Source of the DNA: Chryseobacterium oryzae
GTDB lineage: Bacteria > Bacteroidota > Bacteroidia > Flavobacteriales > Weeksellaceae
Assembly (NCBI RefSeq): GCF_022811665.1
Contig: NZ_CP094529.1
Span: 2,914,001 to 2,978,000, forward strand
Direction of reading: 5' to 3'
Length of the DNA stretch: 64,000 bases
The notes under the pieces: model-generated
The model's input: the letters and a program-made list of their open reading frames with translations, nothing else
What the model was told of the DNA's origin: nothing
Database searches by the model: none
Shown: one piece after another, positions 1-8,637 of the stretch
Position numbering within the stretch: position 1 is the first letter of the stretch
Layout: each line of letters opens with the position of its first letter
Made by a program: the position numbers and the translations under genes

Positions 1-680
1 TTAAGAATAATTGTTCCGTCCTGAATTTCAGGAATCTCCAATTCTAATAATTTCTCCAAAAATTTCGGAGCTGTTCTTGAGATAATAATCTGCGGTTTAG
101 AACCTTTAAAATCTACACTTTCTACAATTGCTCGGATATTTTCGCCTTTTTTGAAGAAATCTGAAGGAATCTGATTTTCTTTTGGTAGAATAAATTCATT
201 TCCTTCATCATCAAGTAAAATTACATGCTTGTGTCGGATGTGGTGAATTTCTCCAATAACGATTTCGCCGATTCTGTCTCTGAACTGCTCATACAACATT
301 GCATTATTATGCTCCTGCAATTTTGTTGCTAAAATCTGTTTCAGCGTTAAAATATTTCTTCTTCCTAACTGTGCAACCGGAATTTCCATGGTAAAATCTT
401 CCCCAACTTCAAAAGTAGGATCTATTTTTTTGGCTGCGGATATTTCAATTTCAAGATCATCATCTTCAGACATTTCGTCTTCAACGATTGTTTTATTTAA
501 AAATATCTGAAAATCTCCTTTATCAGGATTTACAATTACATCAAAATGATCGTCAGAATCGTATCTTTTTCTAAGCAATGTTTTAAGGGAATCTTCAATG
601 ATTGCCATTAAATCTATTTTACTGATCCCTTTTTCGTCTTTAAAATCACCAAAGGATTCAATCAACGCTATATTATCCAT
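1..680 (-). CDS. nusA: Transcription factor NusA, N-terminal part (cut by window edge)
   Basis: The frame opens with ATG at 680 and runs without a stop to the left edge, giving 226 complete codons. The protein starts MDNIALIESFGDFKDEKG and contains the NusA N-terminal RNA-polymerase-binding domain (about residues 1-125). An S1-like domain follows (about 130-200, with EIHHIRHKHVILLDDEGNEF) and then the start of the first KH region. NusA binds RNA polymerase and modulates pausing, termination and antitermination. The gene lies 18 bases downstream of rimP in the same direction, the rimP-nusA order found in most bacteria, so the two are probably co-transcribed. The C-terminal KH domains are outside the window. 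Confidence 0.95.
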   Translation of the reverse strand, partial: MDNIALIESFGDFKDEKGISKIDLMAIIEDSLKTLLRKRYDSDDHFDVIVNPDKGDFQIFLNKTIVEDEMSEDDDLEIEISAAKKIDPTFEVGEDFTMEIPVAQLGRRNILTLKQILATKLQEHNNAMLYEQFRDRIGEIVIGEIHHIRHKHVILLDDEGNEFILPKENQIPSDFFKKGENIRAIVESVDFKGSKPQIIISRTAPKFLEKLLELEIPEIQDGTIIL

Positions 681-698
681 TTATCTTTTTTTCTTTTA

Positions 699-1166
699 TT
701 AAAATTTAATTACTACCAATGCCTTTTTAATCTCCGTGTAAGAGATTTCTTTTTCTTCCACCACATCTACTTTGCCTTTGCCGATATCTTTAGGTTTTCT
801 GTAACGAAGTATCAAGGTAATTTTTTCTTCGTCCACCTTAGCAAGCTCTCCTTCAATTTCAGAAGAATCATTCAAAAGAACTTCAATCTCTCGCCCAATA
901 TTTTTCTGATACTGCCTAGGAATAGAAAGCGGCTCACTTAGTCCCGCAGACATTACCTGCAAACTGAAATCATGCTCTTCCCTATCCATATTAAACTCTA
1001 TTGCACGGCTTGCATCCAGACAGTCCTGCACAGAAACTCCATTATCTCCATCTAAAATTACGGTAATATCGTCCGATGCAGAAAACTTCAAATCAATAAG
1101 AAACAAATCCTTTCTTGTTTCCAGGAAATCATTTAATAATGTTTCAATATTTTTTCTAAACTCCAT
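699..1166 (-). CDS. rimP: Ribosome maturation factor RimP
   Basis: This 155-residue protein has the two-domain RimP layout. The N-terminal alpha/beta domain carries VSVQDCLDASRAIE (about residues 44-57) and a SLQVMSAGLSEPL segment that corresponds to the family's 'EVSSPGL..PL' signature. A C-terminal SH3-like barrel follows (about 85-155). RimP assists 30S subunit maturation in the cytoplasm. Length and neighbourhood (directly upstream of nusA) fit the family. The ATG at 1166 is the natural start because only non-coding leader lies upstream. The transcript appears to start near 1238, so the leader would be about 70 bases and contains a terminator-like hairpin. Confidence 0.95.
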   Translation of the reverse strand: MEFRKNIETLLNDFLETRKDLFLIDLKFSASDDITVILDGDNGVSVQDCLDASRAIEFNMDREEHDFSLQVMSAGLSEPLSIPRQYQKNIGREIEVLLNDSSEIEGELAKVDEEKITLILRYRKPKDIGKGKVDVVEEKEISYTEIKKALVVIKF

Positions 1167-1194
1167 ATTTTAAAATAGCTGATTTACCAGTACG

Positions 1195-1221
1195 AAAAAA
1201 GGCTTTCTCGTAGAAGCCTTT
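1195..1221 (-). terminator. Terminator-like hairpin in the rimP-nusA leader (possible attenuator)
   Basis: AAAGGCTT at 1198-1205 pairs with AAGCCTTT at 1214-1221 around an 8-base loop. Read on the minus strand, the stem ends in a run of T (complement of the A run at 1195-1200), the form of an intrinsic terminator. It lies between the inferred rimP promoter and the rimP start. No plus-strand gene ends here, so it is not obviously the terminator of another gene. Confidence 0.6.
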
Positions 1222-1244
1222 CCATTTTTTCCGTAAATCTACGG

Positions 1245-1276
1245 CAAAGATAAAACATTTTTACAAAATACACAAA
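1245..1276 (-). promoter_or_regulatory. Probable promoter of rimP-nusA
   Basis: On the minus strand TTTG (1276-1273) is followed after 20 bases by TATCTTTG (1252-1245). This matches the Bacteroidota sigma-A consensus TTTG-N17-23-TAnnTTTG. Transcription would start near 1238, just before the leader hairpin. The call rests on motif match and spacing only. Confidence 0.6.
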
Positions 1277-1403
1277 CTCTATTCATAATCAGCAAAATAC
1301 CGCAACATACCCCTAGTTCATATAAAATTAATACACTATGGAAATTTATGTTCATATCTTTCGCTTTAGATATACTATTTAAAATAGATTGAAAGTATTT
1401 TAG

Positions 1404-1411
1404 TATTTTTG
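1404..1411 (+). promoter_or_regulatory. Probable -7 box of the ugd promoter
   Basis: TATTTTTG fits the Bacteroidota -7 consensus TAnnTTTG and lies 24 bases before the proposed TTG start of ugd. The nearest TTG upstream (1389-1391) is only 12 bases away, so no properly spaced -33 box is evident. This would be the first promoter of the polysaccharide locus. Confidence 0.4.
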
Positions 1412-1435
1412 TTGCGAATTTTAAAAACATACATT

Positions 1436-2749
1436 TTGAATATTACAATAGTAGGAACGGGCTATGTAGGATTGGTTACAGGAACCACTCTTGCAGAACT
1501 TGGAAATTCTGTATACTGTGTTGATATAGATGAAAAAAAAGTTGAAGGAATGAAAAACGGCATAGTTCCCATCTATGAGCCGAATCTTGAAGAAATGTTC
1601 CTCAGAAATATACAGTCTGAAAGATTGTTTTTCACCACCGATTTAAAAGAAGCTTTAGATAAAAGCGAAGTTATTTACTTAGCACTCCCTACTCCACCCG
1701 GAGAAGACGGATCTGCCGATCTTTCTTATGTGTTGAAGGTAGCACATGATATTGGAGAAATGATGACCGAATACAAGGTTGTTGTAAATAAAAGCACTGT
1801 TCCTGTAGGAACCGCAGATAAAGTTAGAGAAATGATCTCTTCTAAAACAAATTTAGCATTTGATGTGGTTTCGAATCCCGAATTTTTACGCGAAGGATTT
1901 GCCGTAGAAGACTCTATGAACCCTGCGAGAGTGGTTGTAGGATCTAGCTCTGAAAAGGCAAAAGAAATAATGGCTAAAATTTATCAGCCATTTACCAATA
2001 CAGGAACTCCTATTATTTTCATGGACGAGAAATCTTCCGAACTTACTAAATATGCCGCAAATTCTTTTCTGGCAGTAAAAATCACGTTTATGAACGAGAT
2101 TGCCAATTATTGCGAAAAAGTTGGAGCCGATGTTGACAAAGTAAGATTGGGAATGGGAAGCGACGACAGAATTGGCCACAGGTTCTTGTTTCCGGGCATT
2201 GGTTACGGAGGAAGCTGTTTTCCTAAAGATGTAAAAGCTTTAATAAAATCTGGCAAAGACGACAATTTCGATTTTGAAATATTACAGGCAACCGAAAAAG
2301 TAAACATTGCACAAAAAGTTATTCTTTCTTCTGAAATTGAAAAATATTTTGGAGGAAATTTAAAAGGGAAAAGAATTGCGATGTGGGGACTTGCTTTTAA
2401 AGCCAATACAGACGACATTAGAGAAGCTTCTTCTTTGGATAATATTGCTATTCTTTTAGAAAAAGGTGCAGAAATTGTCGCTTACGACCTTATTGCTGAA
2501 GAGAATGTAAAAAAACTTTTAGGTGACAGAATATCTTACGCCAACACGATGTATGACGCACTTGAAGGTGCAGATGCTTTATTCATTGCTACAGAATGGC
2601 CCGAGTTTAAAAATCCGAATTTCTCTCTTATGGCAAAAAAAATGAACAACAAGGCAATATTCGACGGTAGAAATATGTTTCCTTTGGAGCTTCCACAGCA
2701 AAACGGCTTCTATTATAAATCTATCGGAAGAAAAACAATTCAACAATAA
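1436..2749 (+). CDS. ugd: UDP-glucose 6-dehydrogenase
   Basis: This enzyme oxidises UDP-glucose to UDP-glucuronate with two NAD+, supplying uronic acid for polysaccharide. The N-terminal Rossmann motif is GTGYVGLVTG, and the catalytic loop GGSCFPKD carries the nucleophile Cys261, matching Cys260 of E. coli Ugd. Central and C-terminal UDP-binding domains follow, including FKANTDDIREASS. I place the start at the TTG at 1436, giving 437 residues beginning MNITIVGTGYVG. The frame is open further upstream to a TTG at 1409, but that would add nine residues before the Rossmann strand and overlap the -7 box. It heads the polysaccharide locus, with rmlB 38 bases downstream. UDP-ManNAc dehydrogenase is a less likely alternative. 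Confidence 0.93.
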   Translation: MNITIVGTGYVGLVTGTTLAELGNSVYCVDIDEKKVEGMKNGIVPIYEPNLEEMFLRNIQSERLFFTTDLKEALDKSEVIYLALPTPPGEDGSADLSYVLKVAHDIGEMMTEYKVVVNKSTVPVGTADKVREMISSKTNLAFDVVSNPEFLREGFAVEDSMNPARVVVGSSSEKAKEIMAKIYQPFTNTGTPIIFMDEKSSELTKYAANSFLAVKITFMNEIANYCEKVGADVDKVRLGMGSDDRIGHRFLFPGIGYGGSCFPKDVKALIKSGKDDNFDFEILQATEKVNIAQKVILSSEIEKYFGGNLKGKRIAMWGLAFKANTDDIREASSLDNIAILLEKGAEIVAYDLIAEENVKKLLGDRISYANTMYDALEGADALFIATEWPEFKNPNFSLMAKKMNNKAIFDGRNMFPLELPQQNGFYYKSIGRKTIQQ

Positions 2750-2787
2750 CAATAAAATACAATTGTAAAGGCATTTGCATTTTTATT

Positions 2788-3867
2788 ATGAAAAATATAA
2801 TCATTACAGGTGGTGCAGGATTCATTGGTTCTCACGTTGTCAGAGAATTTGTAAAGAATAATCCAGATACCAAAATTATCAATCTGGATGCGTTAACATA
2901 TGCGGGTAATCTTGAAAATCTAAAAGATATTGAAAATGAACCCAATTACATTTTCGAAAAAGCAGATATTACCAAACCGGAAGAACTAAGAAAAGTATTT
3001 GAAAAATACAACCCCGATGCAATAGTGCATTTGGCAGCAGAAAGCCATGTAGACCGAAGTATTACAGATCCAATGGCATTTATTAATACCAATGTAAACG
3101 GAACCGCCAATCTTCTTAATCTTTGTAAAGAATTTTGGACTTTAAATCCGGAACACACACACGGTAGATTTCCTAATGAAAAAAGAACGAATCTCTTTTA
3201 TCACGTTTCCACAGATGAAGTTTATGGAAGCTTGGGAGAAACAGGCTTCTTTCTAGAAACAACTCCTTACGATCCACAATCGCCATATTCTGCAAGTAAA
3301 GCCGCATCCGACCATTTGGTAAGAGCATACGGAAATACGTATGGTATGCCTTTTATAGTTTCCAATTGTTCAAACAATTACGGACCAAACCATTTTCCGG
3401 AAAAGCTAATTCCGCTTTGTATTTCTAATATACTTAATGAAAAAGATTTACCTATCTATGGTGATGGAAAATATACAAGAGATTGGTTATTTGTAATCGA
3501 TCACGCAAGAGCAATTCATCAAATCTTCAACGAGGCAAAAACAGGAGAAACGTACAACATCGGAGGATTTAACGAATGGCAGAACATTGATTTGGTGAAA
3601 GAATTAATTAAACAACTCGACGCCAAATTAGGAAAACCGGAAGGTTATTCTGAAAAACTAATCACCTACGTTAAAGACAGACCAGGACATGATAAACGTT
3701 ACGCAATAGATGCCAATAAACTTAATAAAGATCTAGGTTGGAAACCCTCTGTAACTTTCGAAGAAGGCTTATCAAAAACGATTGACTGGTTTTTGGAAAA
3801 CAAAGAATGGCTGGATAATGTAACTTCCGGAGATTATCAGAAATACTACGACAAGCAATATTCTTAA
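2788..3867 (+). CDS. rfbB: dTDP-glucose 4,6-dehydratase
   Basis: This 359-residue extended SDR enzyme converts dTDP-glucose to dTDP-4-keto-6-deoxyglucose. Visible signatures are the NAD-binding [10 protein letters not shown] (7-16), the catalytic STDEVYG (Thr142, Asp143, Glu144) and YSASK (Tyr167, Lys171). The Asp-Glu pair separates the dehydratases from simple epimerases. Length is normal for RmlB. It sits 11 bases before rmlA, so the two are surely co-transcribed. No rmlC or rmlD is present in the window, so the fate of the keto-sugar is open. Confidence 0.96.
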   Translation: MKNIIITGGAGFIGSHVVREFVKNNPDTKIINLDALTYAGNLENLKDIENEPNYIFEKADITKPEELRKVFEKYNPDAIVHLAAESHVDRSITDPMAFINTNVNGTANLLNLCKEFWTLNPEHTHGRFPNEKRTNLFYHVSTDEVYGSLGETGFFLETTPYDPQSPYSASKAASDHLVRAYGNTYGMPFIVSNCSNNYGPNHFPEKLIPLCISNILNEKDLPIYGDGKYTRDWLFVIDHARAIHQIFNEAKTGETYNIGGFNEWQNIDLVKELIKQLDAKLGKPEGYSEKLITYVKDRPGHDKRYAIDANKLNKDLGWKPSVTFEEGLSKTIDWFLENKEWLDNVTSGDYQKYYDKQYS

Positions 3868-3878
3868 TACTTAAAGTT

Positions 3879-4739
3879 ATGAAAGGAATTATTCTAGCTG
3901 GAGGTTCAGGAACCAGATTATATCCATTAACCATTGCAGTAAGCAAGCAACTGATGCCTGTTTATGACAAACCCATGATCTATTATCCACTTTCTACGCT
4001 TTTATTGGCAGGGATTAAAGATATTTTAATTATCACAACACCACACGATCAGGCAGGTTTTATTAAACTTTTGGGTGACGGATCACAAATTGGATGCAAT
4101 ATTCAATACAAAATACAGCCAAGTCCGGACGGATTGGCACAGGCATTTATTTTAGGAGATGAATTTATCGGAAATGATGCAGCAGCATTAGTGTTAGGCG
4201 ATAATATTTTCTACGGCTCTGAAATGGGAACACTTCTCAAACACAAAACCAATCCAGACGGCGGAGTAGTCTTCGCATACCATGTTACAGACCCCGAACG
4301 TTATGGAGTGGTAGAATTTGATGATGATTTTAAAGCAATATCCATTCAAGAAAAGCCTTTGAAACCAAAGTCGAATTATGCCGTACCCGGATTATATTTC
4401 TACGACAACGATGTCGTGGAAATTTCAAAAAACATTAAACCATCACCAAGAGGCGAACTGGAAATTACAGATGTAAATAATGTCTATCTGAGCAAAAACA
4501 AATTGGAAGTAGGCGTTCTAGACAGAGGTACCGCTTGGCTGGATACAGGAACTTTCGATTCTCTTCATGATGCATCGGAGTTTGTAAGTGTAATCGAAAA
4601 ACGACAGGGCTTTAAAATCGGCTGCATCGAAGAAATTGCATGGAGAAATAAATTCATTAATGACGAAAAGCTTTTAGAAACTGCAACAAAATACGGAAAA
4701 AGCGGATATGGGAACTACCTTAAAAATTTAATAAAATAA
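3879..4739 (+). CDS. rfbA: Glucose-1-phosphate thymidylyltransferase
   Basis: This 286-residue nucleotidyltransferase makes dTDP-glucose from dTTP and glucose-1-phosphate. It begins with the diagnostic [11 protein letters not shown] (9-19) nucleotide-binding loop. Further signatures are [25 protein letters not shown] and the EKP motif typical of RmlA. It feeds rmlB directly upstream. An intrinsic terminator follows 22 bases after the stop, closing a ugd-rmlB-rmlA unit. Confidence 0.96.
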   Translation: MKGIILAGGSGTRLYPLTIAVSKQLMPVYDKPMIYYPLSTLLLAGIKDILIITTPHDQAGFIKLLGDGSQIGCNIQYKIQPSPDGLAQAFILGDEFIGNDAAALVLGDNIFYGSEMGTLLKHKTNPDGGVVFAYHVTDPERYGVVEFDDDFKAISIQEKPLKPKSNYAVPGLYFYDNDVVEISKNIKPSPRGELEITDVNNVYLSKNKLEVGVLDRGTAWLDTGTFDSLHDASEFVSVIEKRQGFKIGCIEEIAWRNKFINDEKLLETATKYGKSGYGNYLKNLIK

Positions 4740-4760
4740 TCCGAATAACATCCAATAAAC

Positions 4761-4792
4761 AAAAGCTACTGATATTTATCTGTAGCTTTTTT
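4761..4792 (+). terminator. Intrinsic terminator after rfbA
   Basis: AAAAGCTAC (4761-4769) pairs with GTAGCTTTT (4782-4790) around a 12-base loop and runs into further T. It separates the ugd-rmlB-rmlA unit from the ABC exporter genes. Confidence 0.85.
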
Positions 4793-4886
4793 GCTAAAGG
4801 CATAAATATCAATACCTTTACATTAAGAATTGCTTATACATCTACAGTAGCAGTATACAAGAATTCTGTAAATCAATAATTTATTA

Positions 4887-4894
4887 TAAATTTG
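4887..4894 (+). promoter_or_regulatory. Probable -7 box of the wzm promoter
   Basis: TAAATTTG matches TAnnTTTG and lies 16 bases before the wzm ATG, just downstream of a terminator, where a new promoter is needed. Only a weak CTG (4866-4868) stands at -33 distance. Confidence 0.45.
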
Positions 4895-4910
4895 CAAAAA
4901 AATCCCACAA

Positions 4911-5768
4911 ATGAATGAACCACAGCAAAAGTGGACACAAACCATTGAAGCCCATCACTCTTTATTCAAACTTAATTTAAAAGAAGTTTGGCAATACCGC
5001 GATCTTGTGTTCATGTTTGTAAAAAGAGACTTTATTGCATCTTTTAAGCAAACTATTTTGGGACCACTTTGGTTTTTCATTAATCCTATTTTAACGACTA
5101 TTGTTTTCACTTTAGTTTTTGGGGGCATAGCCAATCTTCCAACAGACGGCATCCCTCCTATTCTCTTCTATCTTGCGGGTAATACACTTTGGGGATATTT
5201 CAGTACCACAATGCTGAGCGTTTCTAATGTATTTACCGGAAATGCAGGAATTTTCGGCAAAGTATATTTCCCAAGATTAGTTACTCCAATCTCTACCATC
5301 ATTTCCAGCTTTATGCGGTTGGGAATACAATTGGTTTTATTTTGGATTGTATTAGGATATTATTTTTACAAAGGCGAAGTACATCCCAATTCCTGGGCGT
5401 TTTTCTTCCCTGTGTTAATTATATTTCTGGCTTTATTTTCTTTAGGATTAGGAATGATTTTCTCTTCTCTTACAACAAAATACAGAGATTTATCGTTGCT
5501 TTTAGGATTTGGAGTAAGTTTATTCATGTGGTTTACACCGGTAATTTTACCCACTTCTTTGGTGAAGCAGAAACTTGGAAGCTATGGATTCTTAGCAGAT
5601 CTTAATCCTTTAACGCCGATTTTTGAATGTTTTAAATACGGTTTTATAGGTTCCGGAGACTTTGATGTTTCAAGACTTTTGATGAGTTTTGCATTCATCA
5701 TTGTGGTTTTACTTCTTGGAATCGTTATCTTTAATAAATCTGAAAAATCTTTTATAGATACTGTTTAA
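4911..5768 (+). CDS. wzm: ABC-2 type polysaccharide export permease (Wzm/RfbA-type)
   Basis: This 285-residue inner-membrane protein has about six hydrophobic segments (near 56-76, 84-105, 126-150, 162-186, 193-216 and 258-275). A cytoplasmic N-terminus precedes them with the family's VKRDF.ASFKQTILGPLWFFINP motif (residues 38-59). This is the permease half of ABC exporters that move lipid-linked O-antigen, capsule or teichoic-acid chains out of the cytoplasm. The ATPase partner follows 78 bases downstream. The presence of Wzm/Wzt implies that at least one glycan here is polymerised on the cytoplasmic face. Confidence 0.92.
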   Translation: MNEPQQKWTQTIEAHHSLFKLNLKEVWQYRDLVFMFVKRDFIASFKQTILGPLWFFINPILTTIVFTLVFGGIANLPTDGIPPILFYLAGNTLWGYFSTTMLSVSNVFTGNAGIFGKVYFPRLVTPISTIISSFMRLGIQLVLFWIVLGYYFYKGEVHPNSWAFFFPVLIIFLALFSLGLGMIFSSLTTKYRDLSLLLGFGVSLFMWFTPVILPTSLVKQKLGSYGFLADLNPLTPIFECFKYGFIGSGDFDVSRLLMSFAFIIVVLLLGIVIFNKSEKSFIDTV

Positions 5769-5846
5769 CCGAAAATTAGATGATCTATCCAGATGGATAC
5801 ATTGCTTTAGTTTTATCCTTTTAATTTTAACATCAAACAAAAACAC

Positions 5847-7139
5847 ATGCTTGCATTAAAAGCTGAAAATATATCAAAACAATACCGACTCGGACAGGTT
5901 GGTACAGGAACTCTTACGCATGACCTTAATCGGTTTTGGCACAAGGTAAGAGGTAAAGAAGACCCTTATCTTAAAATTGGAGAAGCCAACGATCGTTCTT
6001 CCAAAGGGAGTTCTGACTATGTGTGGTCTCTTCGTGATATTAATTTTGAAATTGAACAAGGTGATGCCGTTGGTATTATAGGTAGAAACGGAGCAGGAAA
6101 ATCTACACTTCTTAAAATCTTAAGTAAAGTTACCAAACCTACAACAGGAAAAGTCTACACCAACGGAAGAATTGCATCTTTATTAGAAGTAGGAACAGGC
6201 TTTCACCCAGAAATGACTGGCCGTGAAAATATTTTTCTAAATGGCGCCATCTTAGGAATGACCCGCAAAGAGATTACGCGAAAATTTGATGAAATTGTAG
6301 AATTTTCTGGTGTAGAACGCTACATAGACACTCCTGTAAAAAGATATTCTTCCGGGATGTATGTTCGTTTGGCTTTTGCGGTGGCCGCACACTTAGAATC
6401 AGAAATCCTGATTGTGGATGAGGTTTTGGCAGTAGGTGATGCCGAGTTTCAGAAAAAATGTTTGGGAAAAATGGGCGATGTTACAAAGAGTGAGGGAAGA
6501 ACTATTTTGTTTGTGAGCCATAATATGGCAGCGATATCTGCACTTTGTAATAAAGGAATTTATATAAAAAATGGTTTAATAGCATCTCAAGGAAACATTT
6601 CTCAAATTACTAGTGATTATTTGTTGAGCGATGATGGGTTTATAACTTTCATAAATGATTTTAGTAAATACAAAATTGATAACTCTATTTTTAAACCATT
6701 AGAGTTTTCTTTGTTAGATGAAAATAGAAATGTTATAGAAAACTATGCACGTAATGATAGTAATATTTTTGTCAATTTCAAATTTGAGATAAATCAGATT
6801 CATGATGATTTTAATTTTGGAATTGCTGTTTACGATTTACACGATCAAATTTTGTTTTGGTCTTTCAATACTGATGTAGAACAAGAAAAAAGAGTTTCTT
6901 TAAAAACTGGCGAGAATAAAATTGAATTACAAATACCAAAACATCTTTTAAATGAGGGAGAATATGTAATTCATCTAATGGCAAGTATACATTACAAATA
7001 TTGGATAATTGAGCCCAATGTGAACTCTCCTAAAATAAATTTAAAAATTCAAGGTGGATTAAGTAACTCTGAAAAATGGCTTGAGAGAAGAAATGGAATT
7101 TTAGCACCAATAATAGAATATCACAATGTTAAAGATTAG
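5847..7139 (+). CDS. wzt: Polysaccharide ABC transporter ATPase with C-terminal substrate-recognition domain (Wzt)
   Basis: This 430-residue protein has a nucleotide-binding domain in residues 1-245. Walker A is GRNGAGKST (79-87), the signature YSSGM (167-171), Walker B ILIVDE (187-192) and the H-loop His225. An insert rich in charged residues near 30-55 is common in this subfamily. Residues from about 250 to 430 form a beta-rich extra domain like Wzt C-terminal domains, which bind the exported glycan or its terminal modification and so set cargo specificity. It energises the upstream permease. The stop overlaps the start of a decayed glycosyltransferase by 14 bases. Confidence 0.92.
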   Translation: MLALKAENISKQYRLGQVGTGTLTHDLNRFWHKVRGKEDPYLKIGEANDRSSKGSSDYVWSLRDINFEIEQGDAVGIIGRNGAGKSTLLKILSKVTKPTTGKVYTNGRIASLLEVGTGFHPEMTGRENIFLNGAILGMTRKEITRKFDEIVEFSGVERYIDTPVKRYSSGMYVRLAFAVAAHLESEILIVDEVLAVGDAEFQKKCLGKMGDVTKSEGRTILFVSHNMAAISALCNKGIYIKNGLIASQGNISQITSDYLLSDDGFITFINDFSKYKIDNSIFKPLEFSLLDENRNVIENYARNDSNIFVNFKFEINQIHDDFNFGIAVYDLHDQILFWSFNTDVEQEKRVSLKTGENKIELQIPKHLLNEGEYVIHLMASIHYKYWIIEPNVNSPKINLKIQGGLSNSEKWLERRNGILAPIIEYHNVKD

Positions 7140-7664
7140 CATCATACTTCCAAATTTCAATGGAGGGAAATACTTAGAACAGGCTATTGAAAGCTTTCTT
7201 GGACAAGATTATCTAAAAAAACAATAATAATTGTTGATGGTAAATCTACCGACGAATCCCATAATATAATAGGAAAGTGTCCCGAATTAGAAATTAACAT
7301 AGAAAATCTTTTGTCCTACGGAACCATTGTCGGCTGGCAGAATATTTATTTTATGAAAAAAATATATGATAAGTATAAGATTGATGAAAGTAATAAAACA
7401 TGTATGGATTATGAATTTTATCTACGTATTTGTGCATCAGAAAATATTCTTTTTGTAAAGTCTGAAAACATAGCAACCATTAACATTTTTGATGGTAATA
7501 TATCTTCAGATATAAGTGGTAAACAAATTCAAGAAGCAAGAATTGTTGCTAAAAGATATGCAGACAAAATATCTTATAGTGGAAAGTTGTTTGGTACGAC
7601 AAAAGTTGATATCTCTCAAAAATCAACATTATTTCAAAGATTGAAAGATATTGTAAAAAAATGA
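7126..7664 (+). pseudogene. Decayed GT2 glycosyltransferase
   Basis: An ATG at 7126, inside the end of wzt, opens a typical GT2 N-terminus (MLKISIILPNFNGGKYLEQ). It stops after about 34 codons at the TAA near 7227. The next frame continues the same fold: TIIIVDGKSTDESHNII, then a typical GT2 C-terminal part with DYEFYLRI and a KKTIFF-like stretch, to the TGA at 7662-7664. A frameshift in the A-run near 7215-7222 explains the switch. The middle region that should hold the DXD metal-binding motif is also missing, so the remnant codes for only about 180 residues instead of 250-300. It was presumably once coupled to both neighbours, since the last codons overlap the next start (ATGA). Confidence 0.8.
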
Positions 7665-8605
7665 ATAAATCCTCAAAAATATACATTACAGGACATCGCG
7701 GAATGTTGGGAAGCACTACTTTAAATTTATTTAAAGAAGCGGGTTATACCAATATTATTACGGCAACTCATTCCGAATTGGATCTAACTAATCAACAAGC
7801 TGTTGAAGATTTTTTCCAAAAAGAAAAACCTGAATATGTCATTCATATCGCTGCAAAAGTGGGCGGTATAAAAGCCAATATAGACAATCCTGCGATATTT
7901 CTGTATGATAATCTTATCATGCAGGCAAATGTAATCCAGTCTTCCTACAAAAACGGAGTAAAAAAGTTTGTTTTTTTAGGCAGTTCATGCATTTATCCCA
8001 AAGAATCTCCGCAACCAATGAAAGAGGAATATCTTCTCACCGGCAAACTAGAGCCAACAAATGAAGGTTACGCCATTGGTAAAATTGCAGGAATTAAGTT
8101 ATTAGAAACCTATTATCAGCAATATGGTTTCAAGAGCATTAGTTTGATGCCGAGTAATCTTTACGGTCCCAATGACAGCTTTGATTTGGCACACGCTCAT
8201 GTTTTGTCTTCACTTGTCAAAAGATTTGTAGATGCTAAAGAAGAAAACGCAACATCTGTTACACTTTGGGGAACCGGTATCGCAAGAAGAGAATTTTTAC
8301 ACGTAAGTGACTGTGCAAGAGCAATTTTATTTATGTTTGAAAACTATAATTCGCCAGAATTCATCAACATTGGTCCTGGTGATGATATCGGAATCCGACA
8401 ATTGGCAGAAACCATCGCTGATAAAGTAGATTATAAAGGTGAACTGATTTGGGATGATACAAAACCAAACGGAATGCTGAGAAAATGTATGGATGTCAGC
8501 AAAATGCGAGAAACTGCATTCCAACCAAAAACAACCTTGGACCAGGGAATTGATGAGGTAATCAAAAGGTACAAAGAATTAAAAAAAAACAACACTAATG
8601 TCTAA
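7661..8605 (+). CDS. fcl: GDP-L-fucose synthase family epimerase/reductase (GDP-fucose or GDP-colitose synthase)
   Basis: This 314-residue SDR enzyme has GHRGMLGS (11-18) for NADP binding. The full catalytic set of GDP-fucose synthase is present, shifted by one from E. coli Fcl: Ser108, Cys110, Tyr137, Lys141 and His180. These enzymes epimerise C3/C5 and reduce C4 of GDP-4-keto-6-deoxymannose. ColC, which finishes GDP-L-colitose after ColD, belongs to the same family. The next gene is ColD-like and gmd follows, so a GDP-colitose role is at least as likely as GDP-fucose. The start overlaps the upstream pseudogene stop by four bases (ATGA). Confidence 0.9.
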   Translation: MNKSSKIYITGHRGMLGSTTLNLFKEAGYTNIITATHSELDLTNQQAVEDFFQKEKPEYVIHIAAKVGGIKANIDNPAIFLYDNLIMQANVIQSSYKNGVKKFVFLGSSCIYPKESPQPMKEEYLLTGKLEPTNEGYAIGKIAGIKLLETYYQQYGFKSISLMPSNLYGPNDSFDLAHAHVLSSLVKRFVDAKEENATSVTLWGTGIARREFLHVSDCARAILFMFENYNSPEFINIGPGDDIGIRQLAETIADKVDYKGELIWDDTKPNGMLRKCMDVSKMRETAFQPKTTLDQGIDEVIKRYKELKKNNTNV

Positions 8606-8637
8606 CCTAGACATAGAAAAAAAATAATGCAAAAGAG

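Noticed and set aside
1239..1430. Open frame of 63 codons on the minus strand upstream of rimP
   Set aside because: It covers the rimP promoter and the ugd promoter box, has no recognisable motif, and its composition looks non-coding.
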